This document shows, in pieces, positions 42,786 through 52,411 of a stretch of 64,000 bases of DNA; within the stretch, counting starts at the first letter, position 1, and every line of letters starts with the position of its first letter. Made by a program: the position numbers and the translations under genes. The notes beneath the pieces were generated by a model. The model had not been told where the DNA came from, did no database searches, and saw only the letters and a list, made by a program, of their open reading frames with translations. Origin of the DNA: Streptomyces resistomycificus (GTDB taxonomy: Bacteria; Actinomycetota; Actinomycetes; Streptomycetales; Streptomycetaceae); NCBI RefSeq assembly GCF_001514265.1, contig NZ_KQ948990.1, forward strand, positions 1 to 64,000. Direction: 5' to 3'.

Positions 42786-44222
42786 CTAGAGGAGCGCCGC
42801 CACCTTGTCCCGGTAGCCCCGCACCGGTGCCGCGTCCTTGTACGGCTCCAGCCTGCGCTCGAAGTCCCGTACGTACTCGATCGCCCGCACCGAGCGCATC
42901 TCCGCCGCCGCGCCGGCCGCCTCGGCGCCCAGTGCGCAGGCCTGGTCGAGTTCGCCGAGGCCGAGGCGGGCGGAGGCGAGGACGACACGGCAGAAGAGCC
43001 GGCTGCGGGCGTAGGAGGGCGCGCGCAGTTGCAGGGAGCGCTCGGCGTGCTGGGCCGCCGAGCGGAACTGCTGGAGGTCACGGTGGCTGTGCCCGAGCTC
43101 GTCGGCGAGCTGTGCCTCGTCGAAGAAGCGGGCCCAGTGCGGGACCTCGTCGCCGGGCCGGGCCGCCTCCAGGGCGCGCTCGGCCCGCACCAGCGAGCCG
43201 GTGCAGGCACGCACCTCGCCGAGCACCCCGTGCCCGCGCGCCTCGACGGCGTGCAGCAGCGCCTGCACGACCGGCGGGGCGTTGGTGCCGACCCCCTGCT
43301 GGGCCACGCGTGCCAGCTGCACGGCCTCCCGCCCGTGCCCGAGGTAGACGGCCTGCCGGCTCATCGTGACCAGCACATAGGAGCCGTACGCCCGGTCACC
43401 CGCCGCCTGCGCGAGCCGCAGCGACTGCACGAAGTAGCGCTGCGCGAGGCCGTGCGCCGCGATGTCGTACGACGTCCAGCCCGCGAGCCGGGTGAGGTCG
43501 GCGGCGGCGGCGAACAGACGGCGGCCGGTCTGCTCGCCGTAGGTGCCGCGCAGCATCGGCTCGCACTCGTGCTCCAGGTAGCGCACGAGGGCCTGGCGGG
43601 CGTGGCCGCCGCCGTACATGTCGTCGAGGGAGCGGAACAGCTCGCCGACCGAGCGCAGGGCGGAGATGTCGCCGCCGGTGACCTTCTGACCGGGGCCGCG
43701 TTCGGTCTGGCCGCGCTGGCGGGGGACGCCCGGACGTCCCTGGACGGGGACGCGGACGGGCGTTTCGCCGCGGGCCACCCTCTCGTCGGCCCGTCCGATC
43801 AGCCAGTCCCGGCTGGGCACGACGAGCCCTGCGGGGGTGAAGGCGATCTTGCGCAGCTCGGCATGGCTGCCGGAGTCCTTGCGCCACAGCCCGCTGACGA
43901 TGTCGACCGCCTCCTCGGGTGTGGCGGCGAACTCCAGTCCCGCGTACACCGGAGCGCAGGCGTCGAGCCCGAGGTCCTGGGCGGTGAGCCGGCGGCCGAG
44001 GCGGCGGGTGAAGACCTCGGCGATGAGAGCGGGCGTGGTGCCCCGGGGCTGCTGGCCGCGCAGCCACCGCGTCACGGAGGTCTTGTCGTATCTGAGGTCC
44101 AGCCCGTGTTCGAGTCCGAGCTGGTCCACGCGACGGGCGAGACCCGCGTTGGAGAACCCCGCTTCTGCGATGAGCGCGGCGAGCTGGCGGTTGGGAGTGC
44201 GCTGCGCGGGTCGTTCCGTCAT
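42786..44222 (-). CDS. NsdA-like regulator with N-terminal HTH and TPR-like region
   Basis: A 478-aa protein. Residues 10-75 form a helix-turn-helix-type domain (LAALIAEAGFSNAGLARRV, TSVTRWLRGQQPRG) and the remainder is helical repeat, TPR-like (ALVRYLEHECEP, ARFFDEAQLADELGHSHRD, RSLQLRAPSYARSRLF). This layout matches the Streptomyces NsdA/NsdB-type regulators that repress differentiation and antibiotics; this would be a further paralogue. Targets are unknown. It is divergent from lipB. Confidence 0.8.
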   Translation of the reverse strand: MTERPAQRTPNRQLAALIAEAGFSNAGLARRVDQLGLEHGLDLRYDKTSVTRWLRGQQPRGTTPALIAEVFTRRLGRRLTAQDLGLDACAPVYAGLEFAATPEEAVDIVSGLWRKDSGSHAELRKIAFTPAGLVVPSRDWLIGRADERVARGETPVRVPVQGRPGVPRQRGQTERGPGQKVTGGDISALRSVGELFRSLDDMYGGGHARQALVRYLEHECEPMLRGTYGEQTGRRLFAAAADLTRLAGWTSYDIAAHGLAQRYFVQSLRLAQAAGDRAYGSYVLVTMSRQAVYLGHGREAVQLARVAQQGVGTNAPPVVQALLHAVEARGHGVLGEVRACTGSLVRAERALEAARPGDEVPHWARFFDEAQLADELGHSHRDLQQFRSAAQHAERSLQLRAPSYARSRLFCRVVLASARLGLGELDQACALGAEAAGAAAEMRSVRAIEYVRDFERRLEPYKDAAPVRGYRDKVAALL

Positions 44223-44485
44223 CTGCGGTGCGGTCTCCTGCCTTCGGGCCTTCGCGGGGGCCGCTGCGGCCCCGCGGTGCCCGGATTGCCTGTGAGCAGC
44301 CCTTATGGCCTCTGTGAACGGCGCGAATGTAGCGGAGAGTGAGCAGACGATCGCACACTTCGACGTTCGTTCATCCGATCGTGTGAGGATCGCCCTCCGG
44401 GCTGACGCGCGCCCGCCGGACGTACAGTGGCGTGGGCACGCTGCGTGCCTTACTACCCGCCAGGGCTTTCAGGGAGGCGCTTGCC

Positions 44486-45304
44486 GTGAGTGAGTTGCGG
44501 TTCGTCCGTATGGGATTCGGTGCGGACTCCGTCGAGTACCAGGAGGCGTGGGACGAGCAGCGCCGGGTGCACGCGGCGCGGTTCGCCGACGAACTCCCCG
44601 ACACCGTGCTGCTCCTGGAGCATCCCCCGGTCTACACGGCCGGCCGGCGCACGGCGGACAACGAGCGACCGCTCGACGGCACCCCCGTCATCGACGTCGA
44701 CCGCGGCGGCAAGATCACCTGGCACGGCCCGGGTCAGCTGGTCGGCTACCCGATCCAGAAACTCCCGCGCCCGGTGGACGTCGTGGCACACGTCCGGCGT
44801 CTGGAGGAGGCCCTGATCCGCACCTGTGCGGAGTTCGGCCTGGAGACGAGCCGGGTCGAGGGCCGCAGCGGGGTGTGGGTGCTCGGCGACCCGGTCGAGC
44901 GGCGCCCTTCGCTCGGCGGTCTCTCCCTGGACTTCGACCCCCGTCTGCACGACGACGAGTTCGACCCGCGCATGAACGGCCCCGAGTACGCCCCCTCCAA
45001 CGCCGGCCAGCGCCGCGAGGACCGCAAGATCGCCGCGATCGGCATCCGGGTGGCCAAGGGCGTCACGATGCACGGCTTCGCCCTGAACGTGAATCCCGAC
45101 AACAAGTGGTTCGACCGGATCATCCCGTGCGGCATCCGTGACGCGGGCGTGGCCTCGATCGCCGACGAACTCGGCCGGGACGTGACCATCGACGAGGTGC
45201 TGCCGGTGGTCGAGCGGCATCTGAAGGACGTGCTCGAGAACGCGGAGCCGCAGCCGAGGGTGATCGACAAGGCGCCGGCGACCGCCGGTCCCTCCGGCAC
45301 CTGA
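44486..45304 (+). CDS. lipB: Lipoyl(octanoyl) transferase
   Basis: It moves octanoate from acyl carrier protein to lipoyl domains; LipA then inserts sulfur. The GTG at 44486 has GGGAGG 8 nt upstream, giving 272 aa. Family segments are [31 protein letters not shown], the conserved Lys181 in [10 protein letters not shown] and the catalytic Cys215 in [11 protein letters not shown]. An insert of about 30 residues (137-175) before Lys181 is longer than in enterobacterial LipB. lipA follows by 133 bp, and the acceptor E2 is encoded 13 kb upstream. Confidence 0.96.
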   Translation: MSELRFVRMGFGADSVEYQEAWDEQRRVHAARFADELPDTVLLLEHPPVYTAGRRTADNERPLDGTPVIDVDRGGKITWHGPGQLVGYPIQKLPRPVDVVAHVRRLEEALIRTCAEFGLETSRVEGRSGVWVLGDPVERRPSLGGLSLDFDPRLHDDEFDPRMNGPEYAPSNAGQRREDRKIAAIGIRVAKGVTMHGFALNVNPDNKWFDRIIPCGIRDAGVASIADELGRDVTIDEVLPVVERHLKDVLENAEPQPRVIDKAPATAGPSGT

Positions 45305-45437
45305 GGGCGAGGCCCTCCGGGCCGAGGCGGGGGCCTGGGGGCGGCCGTCTCCGGCAGGGCCAGCACCCACGCCGGGCATTCAAATCAACGGGCGTACCCT
45401 TGAGCACGCCGAAGAATCAATCGCTAGGGAGCCCATC

Positions 45438-46427
45438 GTGTCCGCAGTCGCACCCGACGGACGCAAGATGCTGCGCCTGGAGGTCAGGAACGCCCAGACC
45501 CCCATCGAGCGCAAGCCCGAGTGGATCAAGACCCGGGCGAAAATGGGCCCCGAGTACACGAAGATGCAGAACCTCGTGAAGAGCGAGGGTCTGCACACCG
45601 TCTGCCAGGAAGCCGGCTGCCCCAACATCTACGAGTGCTGGGAGGACCGCGAGGCCACCTTCCTCATCGGTGGCGACCAGTGCACCCGGCGTTGTGACTT
45701 CTGCCAGATCGACACCGGCAAGCCCGAGGCGCTCGACCGGGACGAGCCCCGGCGCGTGGGCGAGTCCGTGGTCACCATGGACCTGAACTACGCCACCATC
45801 ACCGGCGTCGCCCGCGACGACCTGGAGGACGGCGGCGCCTGGCTGTACGCCGAGACGGTCCGCCAGATCCACCAGCAGACCGCCGACCGCGCGGCCGGCC
45901 GCACCAAGGTCGAACTGCTGGCCCCCGACTTCAACGCCGTCCCCGAGCAGCTGGCGGAGGTCTTCTCCTCCCGGCCCGAGGTCTTCGCGCACAACGTCGA
46001 GACGGTCCCCCGGATCTTCAAGCGCATCCGCCCCGGCTTCCGCTACGAGCGCTCGCTGAAGGTCATCACGGACGCCCGCGACTACGGCCTGGTCACCAAG
46101 TCCAACCTGATCCTCGGCATGGGCGAGACCCGCGAGGAGGTCAGCGAGGCGCTCAGGCAGCTGCACGAGGCGGGCTGCGAGCTGGTGACCATCACCCAGT
46201 ACCTGCGCCCGTCCGTGCGCCACCACCCCGTGGAGCGCTGGGTCAAGCCGCACGAGTTCGTGGAGCTGCAGCAGGAGGCCGAGCAGATCGGCTTCTCCGG
46301 CGTGATGTCCGGTCCGCTGGTGCGCTCCTCCTACCGCGCTGGGCGGCTCTACCGGATGGCCATGGAGCAGCGCGGGTCGGCGGTTCCGCAGCCGGACGGG
46401 TCGTACGCCGCCTCACAGGCCGTCTGA
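45438..46427 (+). CDS. lipA: Lipoyl synthase
   Basis: A radical-SAM enzyme that inserts two sulfurs into protein-bound octanoate. The 329-aa product has the auxiliary cluster cysteines Cys56, Cys61 and Cys67 ([13 protein letters not shown]) and the radical-SAM triad Cys82, Cys86 and Cys89 (CTRRCDFC). The C-terminal [11 protein letters not shown] supplies the conserved Ser for the auxiliary cluster. AGGGAGC lies just before the GTG. It is co-directional with lipB and may share transcription, although a promoter-like TACCCT at 45396 could serve lipA alone. Confidence 0.97.
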   Translation: MSAVAPDGRKMLRLEVRNAQTPIERKPEWIKTRAKMGPEYTKMQNLVKSEGLHTVCQEAGCPNIYECWEDREATFLIGGDQCTRRCDFCQIDTGKPEALDRDEPRRVGESVVTMDLNYATITGVARDDLEDGGAWLYAETVRQIHQQTADRAAGRTKVELLAPDFNAVPEQLAEVFSSRPEVFAHNVETVPRIFKRIRPGFRYERSLKVITDARDYGLVTKSNLILGMGETREEVSEALRQLHEAGCELVTITQYLRPSVRHHPVERWVKPHEFVELQQEAEQIGFSGVMSGPLVRSSYRAGRLYRMAMEQRGSAVPQPDGSYAASQAV

Positions 46428-46719
46428 CCGCCCGGCCCGGCCCGGCAAGCCGTCACCCGTCCTGCCCCACAGAGGGCGACGTAAGCGTGTGAATTCGCGC
46501 ACAAGAAGCTACCCGCCAGTAGCGGCCAATTTGACGCGGTCCTGACCGTTCTCGCTGATGAGGACGCCCGTCAGGGCCGCGTCGGCGTGCCGGGGGCTCC
46601 GCATCAAGGCTTCATGGGCGTTTGACCGGCCAGTCACGCCCTGGTAACACCAATCAGTGACCCTGAAATCACACCACGTACACCCATACCCGCAGCGGTA
46701 TCGAGGGGGGACCTCCATC

Positions 46720-46920
46720 ATGCAGGCCGCGCCCGTTCGCGCCACACCCATCCCGACGTTCACCGACGCACTCCGCGCCGTCGAGTACCTGCTCATGAGC
46801 AGTGGCCAGCGCACCGCACGCCGCAACGCCTGGACGTCGGTCCTGGAGGACCGCCGCCGCGCCAAGGACAGGGTCGAGGCGCAGCGCGTCCTGGAGCAGA
46901 CCTTCACCGCGCGCCCCTGA
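46720..46920 (+). CDS. Small basic protein of unknown function (66 aa)
   Basis: From the ATG at 46720, preceded by GAGGGGGGACC, the product is MQAAPVRATPIPTFTDALRA and on, 66 aa with a basic helical C-terminal half (RRNAWTSVLEDRRRAKDRVE). The longer open frame to 46657 has no support. I recall a small hypothetical gene between lipA and the DUF4191 gene in other Streptomyces. No function can be proposed. The 292 bp upstream, after lipA, hold no feature I recognise. Confidence 0.65.
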   Translation: MQAAPVRATPIPTFTDALRAVEYLLMSSGQRTARRNAWTSVLEDRRRAKDRVEAQRVLEQTFTARP

Positions 46921-46975
46921 GACCCCCTTCTCCCTCTCCCACGGCACTGCCGTCGTCGCCGCCTCCGGGGCCACG

Positions 46976-46981
46976 TAGACT
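46976..46981 (+). promoter_or_regulatory. Candidate -10 box (TAGACT) of a leaderless transcript
   Basis: TAGACT ends 7 nt before the ATG at 46989, with no ribosome-binding site. Confidence 0.5.
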
Positions 46982-46988
46982 TCGTGCC

Positions 46989-47690
46989 ATGGCGAGGAAG
47001 GACACGGCAGCGGATGCTGCGAACCCCGGGCGACTCAAGCAGATCGCTCTGACCTACAAGATGACCCGCAGGGCCGACAAGAAGATCGGTCTTGTACTCG
47101 CGGCGGTCGGAATCGTCACCTTCGGTGTCTTCCTCGCGATCGGTTTCTTGATCGGTCACCCCATCTATCTCGGCATTCTGGGCCTCCTGCTCGCCTTCCT
47201 CGCGTCGGCGATCGTGTTCGGGCGCAGGGCCGAGCGAGCGGCCTTCGGGCAGATGGAGGGCCAGCCGGGCGCGGCCGCGGCGGTCCTCGACAACGTCGGC
47301 CGGGGCTGGAGCACCACCCCCGCGGTGGCGATGAACCGCAGCCAGGACGTGGTGCACCGGGCCGTCGGCAAGGCCGGCATCGTCCTGGTCGCCGAGGGCA
47401 ACCCGAACCGGGTCAAGAGCCTGCTGGCCGCCGAGAAGCGGAAGATGAACCGCATCGTCGCGGACGTGCCGGTGCACGACCTGATCGTGGGCACCGGCGA
47501 GGGCCAGGTCGAGCTCAAGAAGCTGCGCACGACGATGCTGAAGCTGCCGCGCGTGCTGACCGGCCCGCAGGTCACCGCCACCACCGACCGGCTGCGGGCG
47601 ATGGGTGACCTGATGAGCAACATGCCGCTGCCGAAGGGGCCGATGCCGAAGGGCATGAAGCTCCCGAAGGGCGGGCCGAAGGCGCGCTGA
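46989..47690 (+). CDS. DUF4191 membrane protein
   Basis: A 233-aa protein conserved beside lipA and glnA in Actinobacteria (Rv2219 in M. tuberculosis). A basic N-terminal region (RLKQIALTYKMTRRADKKIG) is followed by two close membrane helices (LVLAAVGIVTFGVFLAIGF and HPIYLGILGLLLAFLASAIV) and a cytosolic domain with VAEGNPNRVKSLLAAEKRK. Function unknown; the end is Lys/Pro/Met-rich. It converges with the RDD gene across a terminator. Confidence 0.9.
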   Translation: MARKDTAADAANPGRLKQIALTYKMTRRADKKIGLVLAAVGIVTFGVFLAIGFLIGHPIYLGILGLLLAFLASAIVFGRRAERAAFGQMEGQPGAAAAVLDNVGRGWSTTPAVAMNRSQDVVHRAVGKAGIVLVAEGNPNRVKSLLAAEKRKMNRIVADVPVHDLIVGTGEGQVELKKLRTTMLKLPRVLTGPQVTATTDRLRAMGDLMSNMPLPKGPMPKGMKLPKGGPKAR

Positions 47691-47707
47691 TTCCCTCCTA
47701 CGTCAAA

Positions 47708-47739
47708 AAGGGGCGCCCGGATCACTCCGGGCGCCCCTT
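47708..47739. terminator. Bidirectional hairpin terminator with A/T tracts
   Basis: A perfect 13-bp stem (47708-47720 with 47727-47739) and 6-nt loop, preceded by an A-run, between the convergent DUF4191 and RDD genes. Confidence 0.85.
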
Positions 47740-47768
47740 CCTCATGCGGGCGGTGTGACGCCGACGCC

Positions 47769-48236
47769 CTAGATGCGCACTTCCACCGTGCGGGCCACCC
47801 GGTCGTGCAGGCCACGGCCGTCGCGGTCCCAGATCAGGGCGGGGACGGCGAGGCACAGCAGGGCCGTGCGGAGCAGGGCGCGGGCCGGGTTGACCCGGTG
47901 GGTGTCGAGGGCGACGACGCGCAGGCCGAAGAGCCGCTTACCGGGAGTGAAGCCGACCGAGCCGACGGTCAGGACGCCGAGCAGGAAGAAGACCAGGAGT
48001 GCCCAGTTACTGGTCGCCTGGTCGTAGCCGTGTGTGATGAGGCCGTATGCGATCAACAGGCACAGGGCCCAGTCGACGGCGATGGCACCGAGGCGCCGGC
48101 CGGGGCGGGCGATCGAACCCGGCCCCTCCTCCGGCAGACCGAGCTGCTCGCCGCGGTATCCGAAGTCGACACCGGCTTCTTCCGCGGCCGCGCGCGGTCC
48201 GGAAAGCCACGATCCGATTGCTTGCCTGTTGTCCAC
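47769..48236 (-). CDS. RDD-family membrane protein
   Basis: A 155-aa protein with the RDD domain: RRLGAIAVDWALCLLIAYGL (first helix with conserved Arg and Asp), a second helix LLVFFLLGVLTVGSVGF, and TPGKRLFGLRVV. RDD proteins are thought to act in transport or osmolyte exchange. Mycobacteria carry the same gene beside glnA (Rv2219A). The GTG at 48236 has TACCGT 6 nt upstream on this strand. It is divergent from glnA, so its promoter lies close to the GlnR site. Confidence 0.92.
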   Translation of the reverse strand: MDNRQAIGSWLSGPRAAAEEAGVDFGYRGEQLGLPEEGPGSIARPGRRLGAIAVDWALCLLIAYGLITHGYDQATSNWALLVFFLLGVLTVGSVGFTPGKRLFGLRVVALDTHRVNPARALLRTALLCLAVPALIWDRDGRGLHDRVARTVEVRI

Positions 48237-48242
48237 GCGTCC

Positions 48243-48248
48243 ACGGTA
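48243..48248 (-). promoter_or_regulatory. Candidate -10 box (TACCGT) of a leaderless RDD transcript
   Basis: On the minus strand TACCGT lies 6 nt before the GTG at 48236. Confidence 0.5.
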
Positions 48249-48299
48249 CTGCGCCCGTTTCGCGATACGGACAGGTGGGGTGGTCGCGACGATGTCCGG

Positions 48300-48337
48300 T
48301 TAACTTGTGCGAAACAAATGGGTCACGCGCGAGAAAT
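48300..48337 (+). promoter_or_regulatory. GlnR box of glnA
   Basis: The sequence reads TTAAC-n6-GAAAC-n6-GTCAC-n6-GAAAT, the a-b-a-b arrangement with 6-bp gaps known for GlnR targets in Streptomyces (gTnAc and GaAAc half-sites). It lies about 100 bp before the glnA ATG. GlnR activates glnA under nitrogen limitation in S. coelicolor. Confidence 0.9.
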
Positions 48338-48435
48338 CACCCGTCCCTAGTGTCGAGGTCAGCGTGTGCCACCGCACTGGCCGCACGACCGAACTACCAC
48401 CCCGGCACGGAACCGTCGGGAGTAGGAGGAGCTGG

Positions 48436-49845
48436 ATGTTCCAGAACGCCGACGAGGCCAAGAAGTTCATCGCGGACGAGGACGTCAAGTTCATCGACGT
48501 CCGCTTCTGCGACCTGCCGGGCGTGATGCAGCACTTCACGATTCCGGCCGAGGCCTTCGACCCGGCCGAGGAGCTGGCCTTCGACGGCTCCTCGATCCGC
48601 GGCTTCCAGGCCATCCACGAGTCCGACATGGCGCTCCGTGCCGACCTGTCCACCGCGCGCGTCGACCCCTTCCGCCGCGACAAGACGGTCAACGTCAACT
48701 TCTTCATCCACGACCCGATCACGGGCGAGCAGTACTCCCGTGACCCGCGCAACGTGGCGAAGAAGGCCGAGGCGTACCTCGCGTCGACCGGCATCGCCGA
48801 CACCGCGTACTTCGGCCCCGAGGCCGAGTTCTACGTCTTCGACAGCGTGCGCTTCTCGACCAGCGCGAACGAGTCCTTCTACCACATCGACTCCGAGGCG
48901 GGCGCCTGGAACACCGGCGCCCTCGAGGACAACCGTGGTTACAAGGTCCGCTACAAGGGCGGCTACTTCCCGGTCCCGCCGGTCGACCACTTCGCCGACC
49001 TGCGCGCCGAGATCTCCCTCGAGCTGGCCAAGTCCGGCCTCCAGGTCGAGCGCCAGCACCACGAGGTGGGCACCGCCGGCCAGGCCGAGATCAACTACAA
49101 GTTCAACACGCTGCTCGCCGCGGCCGACGACCTCCAGCTCTTCAAGTACATCGTGAAGAACGTGGCCTGGCGCAACGGCAAGACCGCGACCTTCATGCCG
49201 AAGCCGATCTTCGGTGACAACGGCTCGGGCATGCACGTCCACCAGTCGCTGTGGACCAACGGCTCCCCGCTGTTCTACGACGAGGCCGGTTACGCTGGCC
49301 TGTCGGACACCGCGCGCTACTACATCGGCGGCATCCTCAAGCACGCCCCGTCGCTGCTGGCCTTCACCAACCCGACGGTGAACTCGTACCACCGTCTGGT
49401 GCCGGGCTTCGAGGCCCCGATCAACCTGGTGTACTCGCAGCGCAACCGCTCCGCGGCCATGCGTATCCCGATCACCGGTTCGAACCCGAAGGCCAAGCGC
49501 GTCGAGTTCCGTGCGCCCGACTCCTCCGGCAACCCGTACCTGGCCTTCTCCGCGCTGCTGCTCGCGGGCCTGGACGGCATCAAGAACAAGATCGAGCCGG
49601 CCGAGCCGATCGACAAGGACCTGTACGAGCTGGCTCCCGAGGAGCACGCGAGCGTGGCGCAGGTCCCGACCTCCCTCCCGGCCGTCCTCGACCGCCTCGA
49701 GGCCGACCACGAGTTCCTCCTCCAGGGCGACGTCTTCACGCCGGACCTGATCGAGACGTGGATCGACTTCAAGCGCGCCAACGAGATCGCGCCGCTGCAG
49801 CTGCGTCCGCACCCGCACGAGTTCGAGCTCTACTTCGACGTGTGA
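48436..49845 (+). CDS. glnA: Glutamine synthetase type I
   Basis: It makes glutamine from glutamate, ammonia and ATP as a dodecamer. The ATG at 48436 is preceded by GGAGGAGCTGG and gives 469 aa, the standard GSI length. Motifs are [10 protein letters not shown] near 49-58, EAEFYVFD with metal Glu, [10 protein letters not shown] at 262-271, and the adenylylation site Tyr397 in [11 protein letters not shown], so control by GlnE is expected although glnE is not in this window. Transcription is likely controlled by GlnR through the box at 48300-48337. Confidence 0.98.
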   Translation: MFQNADEAKKFIADEDVKFIDVRFCDLPGVMQHFTIPAEAFDPAEELAFDGSSIRGFQAIHESDMALRADLSTARVDPFRRDKTVNVNFFIHDPITGEQYSRDPRNVAKKAEAYLASTGIADTAYFGPEAEFYVFDSVRFSTSANESFYHIDSEAGAWNTGALEDNRGYKVRYKGGYFPVPPVDHFADLRAEISLELAKSGLQVERQHHEVGTAGQAEINYKFNTLLAAADDLQLFKYIVKNVAWRNGKTATFMPKPIFGDNGSGMHVHQSLWTNGSPLFYDEAGYAGLSDTARYYIGGILKHAPSLLAFTNPTVNSYHRLVPGFEAPINLVYSQRNRSAAMRIPITGSNPKAKRVEFRAPDSSGNPYLAFSALLLAGLDGIKNKIEPAEPIDKDLYELAPEEHASVAQVPTSLPAVLDRLEADHEFLLQGDVFTPDLIETWIDFKRANEIAPLQLRPHPHEFELYFDV

Positions 49846-49876
49846 CCGGACCCCGCGGCCTCCCCGCGTGAGCCTC

Positions 49877-49917
49877 ACGGCGCCCCCGCTCCTGGTTTCC
49901 CAGGGCGGGGGCGCCGT
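49877..49917 (+). terminator. Hairpin terminator after glnA
   Basis: A perfect 13-bp stem (49877-49889 with 49905-49917) enclosing a loop that can pair further, 32 nt after the glnA stop. Confidence 0.8.
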
Positions 49918-49967
49918 CGTAAAGTGTGCGGCACAACTGTTCGAAAGAAGCGACGGGGGTTGCGGGG

Positions 49968-50222
49968 ATGCCCGGACAGGACGACGCGGAGCGGGAGTTC
50001 GACCTCAGGTGGGCCGACGACGCCGAGCACAAGGAGCCCTCCGCGCGGGCCCGGATGCTGGCCGCGCGCTGGAAGGAGAACCCGCCCCGGCCGCAGCCGT
50101 TCCGCGCCGACCCCGAGTTCGTCGGACCACGCCGGTCGTCGTGGGTGTCGACGGTCATCGTGCTCGGATGCGTGGCGGCGGTCATCCTACTGCTGGGGTA
50201 CGCGAACTTCCGGCCCTACTGA
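49968..50222 (+). CDS. Small C-terminally anchored membrane protein (84 aa)
   Basis: From the ATG at 49968 the product is MPGQDDAEREFDLRWADDAE, acidic, then a Pro/Arg-rich middle, and one helix near the C-terminus (SWVSTVIVLGCVAAVILLLGY) with a short outside tail. The purine-rich GGGGTTGCGGGG before the ATG is a poor ribosome-binding site. The longer open frame to 49926 adds sequence without hydrophobic or conserved character. I recall a similar small gene after glnA in Streptomyces; function unknown. Confidence 0.65.
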   Translation: MPGQDDAEREFDLRWADDAEHKEPSARARMLAARWKENPPRPQPFRADPEFVGPRRSSWVSTVIVLGCVAAVILLLGYANFRPY

Positions 50223-50359
50223 CCGGGCGCCGCTCCCACCTCCGGTCCCGCCCGCCGGGCTGAGCCTTTGCTGCCCCTAGAGCTGGTCACAACCGCTTCA
50301 TGGCGGGGCCGGGTGCACACTGACAGTGGGGCGAGTGCCTGACTGCGGGGTGATGCGAG

Positions 50360-51280
50360 ATGCGGAGCCGTTTTCGGAGCGACCGGCGGTTGACCGTACG
50401 GATGACGGTCACGATGTTCCTGCTCGGGCTGCTGTACGTGGCCTTCGTGGCGGCGCTGGTCGTGCTGCTGAAGTCATGGGTCCTGGTCGTGGTCGTGGCG
50501 GCGGGGATGCTCGGCGCCCAGTACTGGTTCTCCGACCGGATCGCCCTGTTCGCGATGCGCGGGCGGGTCGTGGGCCGGGAGGAGTATCCCGAGCTGCACG
50601 CGGTCGTCGACCGGCTGTGTGCCCTCGCGGACATGCCCAAGCCGGTGGTCGCCGTGTCGGAGATGGACATGCCGAACGCCTTCGCGACCGGGCGCAACCC
50701 CGACAACGCCGTCGTGTGTGTGACCACCGGTCTGCTGCGGCGACTCGAGCCGGCGGAGCTGGAGGGTGTGCTCGCGCACGAGCTGTCGCACGTGGCGCAC
50801 AAGGACGTCGCCGTGATCACCATCGCGTCCTTCCTCGGGGTGATCGCGGGGCTGATCGTGCGGTTCGCGTTCTACTCACAGCTCTTCGGCGGGGGCCGCA
50901 GGGACCAGAACACCGCTGTCGTCTTCGCCGCGGTGATGGGGGTGTCGGCGGCGGTGTACGCGATCAGCTTCCTGCTGATCCGGGCCCTGTCCCGGTACCG
51001 GGAGCTGGCGGCTGACCGGGCGGCCGCCCTGCTCACCGGACGTCCCTCCGCACTGGCGTCCGCGCTCACCAAGGTCTCCGGCGACATCGCCCGGATCCCC
51101 TCCAAGGACCTGCGGACGGCGCAGGCCTTCAACGCCTTCTACTTCACCCCGGCGCTCGGCGCGGAGCCGGGCGTGGCACGGATCTTCTCGACCCACCCCA
51201 GTCTGGAGCAGCGGCTGGACCAGCTGGGGCGGATCTCCGGCGAGCTGGGCGAGGCCGCGACCCCGGGGAGGGCGGGCTGA
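50360..51280 (+). CDS. htpX: HtpX-like zinc metalloprotease, M48 family
   Basis: A 306-aa membrane protease. The zinc motif is His140-Glu-Leu-Ser-His144 in LAHELSHVAHKD, with a third ligand expected in RYRELAADRAAALLTG. Two N-terminal helices (MTMFLLGLLYVAFVAALVVLL, VVVAAGMLGAQYWF) and two after the motif anchor it. M48 proteases degrade misfolded membrane proteins. The next gene, PspAB-like, starts 2 nt after its stop, so the two are co-translated as a membrane-stress pair. Confidence 0.94.
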   Translation: MRSRFRSDRRLTVRMTVTMFLLGLLYVAFVAALVVLLKSWVLVVVVAAGMLGAQYWFSDRIALFAMRGRVVGREEYPELHAVVDRLCALADMPKPVVAVSEMDMPNAFATGRNPDNAVVCVTTGLLRRLEPAELEGVLAHELSHVAHKDVAVITIASFLGVIAGLIVRFAFYSQLFGGGRRDQNTAVVFAAVMGVSAAVYAISFLLIRALSRYRELAADRAAALLTGRPSALASALTKVSGDIARIPSKDLRTAQAFNAFYFTPALGAEPGVARIFSTHPSLEQRLDQLGRISGELGEAATPGRAG

Positions 51281-51282
51281 GA

Positions 51283-51867
51283 ATGGGGCTGCTGGACATC
51301 CTGCTCGGCCGGACGAAGCCGGTCGCGCCCGATCTCGACCAGCTGTTCGCGCTGCCGTCGGCGGCGGTGACGCTGGAGGTGGCCGCCTCCCTCACGCCGA
51401 CCGGGCGCGGCGCGGTGTGTTTCGCCACGGTCGAGGGCGCGGCCTTCGAGCACACGCACCGCGAGGTGCAGGCCCTGCTCGACGCGGACACCGACCGCGA
51501 CGGACCTCCGGTTCAGCTGCGCCGGGACGGCTACGGCTACTCGTGGCTGGTGTCCGAGCGTGCCCCCGACCAGCTGCCGCTGCTGGTCAACGACCTGCAC
51601 GCGGTGAACAGCGCGATGGAGGTCAACGGCTTCGGGCCGCAGCTGCTGTGCTCGCTGGCCGGGTTCCAGGACCCGCGGGGCCGGTCGCTGGCACTGGTCT
51701 ACCTCTACAAGCGGGGCACCTTCTACCCGTTCGCGCCACTGCCCGGCGAGGGGCAGCGGCGCGACAACGCGCTGGAACTGCGGGTGAAGGCGGCACTGGC
51801 GGACGACCTGCGGGTCGAGGCGGATCTGAACCGCTGGTTCCCCGTGTGGGGCGCACCCGGCCTGTGA
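51283..51867 (+). CDS. PspAB-like protein
   Basis: A 194-aa soluble protein starting MGLLDILLGRTKPVAPDLDQLF. I recognise it as the PspAB family, found next to HtpX or PspA genes in Actinobacteria and archaea. Conserved-looking segments are DGYGYSWLVSERAPDQL and QLLCSLAGFQDPRGRSLALVYLYKRGTFYPF. It has no membrane segment and would be a cytosolic partner of HtpX or PspA. Family name is from recall, and biochemical role is not known. Confidence 0.75.
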   Translation: MGLLDILLGRTKPVAPDLDQLFALPSAAVTLEVAASLTPTGRGAVCFATVEGAAFEHTHREVQALLDADTDRDGPPVQLRRDGYGYSWLVSERAPDQLPLLVNDLHAVNSAMEVNGFGPQLLCSLAGFQDPRGRSLALVYLYKRGTFYPFAPLPGEGQRRDNALELRVKAALADDLRVEADLNRWFPVWGAPGL

Positions 51868-51907
51868 AGTGCCGCGGTCGTCACCCGCTCTCCTCCGCTC
51901 GCTCCTG

Positions 51908-52192
51908 TCACCCGCTCTTCTCGCGCGCCTGGCGGCGCGACTCGAAGGGACGCTCGCGGCGGTAGCGGCGCTCCCACCTGGCCTGCTTGTCACGGCGGTC
52001 GCGGTAGGCGCGGTAGCTCGCGGGGGTGGCTCCCGCCGAGGGCGGTCCGCCCGTCGGTGCCGACGGGGCGGACGGGCCGCGCCCGTACTGCACGTACAGG
52101 AAGAGCACGGCGACGGCGACGAGCCACCAGAGGGGGTTGCCGAAGCCCAGGACGACCAGGACGACGGTTGAGGAAATGACGATGGTGCCCAT
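51908..52192 (-). CDS. Small membrane protein with basic C-terminus (94 aa)
   Basis: GGAGG lies 6 nt before the ATG at 52192. The product has two hydrophobic segments near the N-terminus (TIVISSTVVLVVLGF and PLWWLVAVAVLFLYVQY), then a Pro/Ser/Ala linker and a strongly basic tail (YRDRRDKQARWERRYRRERP). The tail could bind membrane or nucleic acid. Function unknown. It converges with the PspAB-like gene. A much longer open frame upstream is antisense to the hydrolase gene and is rejected. Confidence 0.75.
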   Translation of the reverse strand: MGTIVISSTVVLVVLGFGNPLWWLVAVAVLFLYVQYGRGPSAPSAPTGGPPSAGATPASYRAYRDRRDKQARWERRYRRERPFESRRQAREKSG

Positions 52193-52411
52193 GACGGGCC
52201 TCCGTGGGCGTGGATGGGTCCGAGCGGTGATCGGTGTTGCCGGCGGGGCGCTTGGGGTGGGCGGCCGGTCCGTCGGTGCGTAGAGGGTAGCCCCGAGCCC
52301 GCGGGTGATGCCTGTTCCGCCGGACGTGTCAGGGGCTGCTCCTCGACGCGTCTCCAGCGTAGGGAGGCGATCACTCAGGGTGCATCTCCTTTTCGAGGGG
52401 CGGGGCCATGA

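Noticed and set aside
46630..46690. GTAAC and GAAAT elements after lipA resembling a GlnR box
   Set aside because: The half-sites do not keep the 6-bp gaps seen at glnA and glnII.
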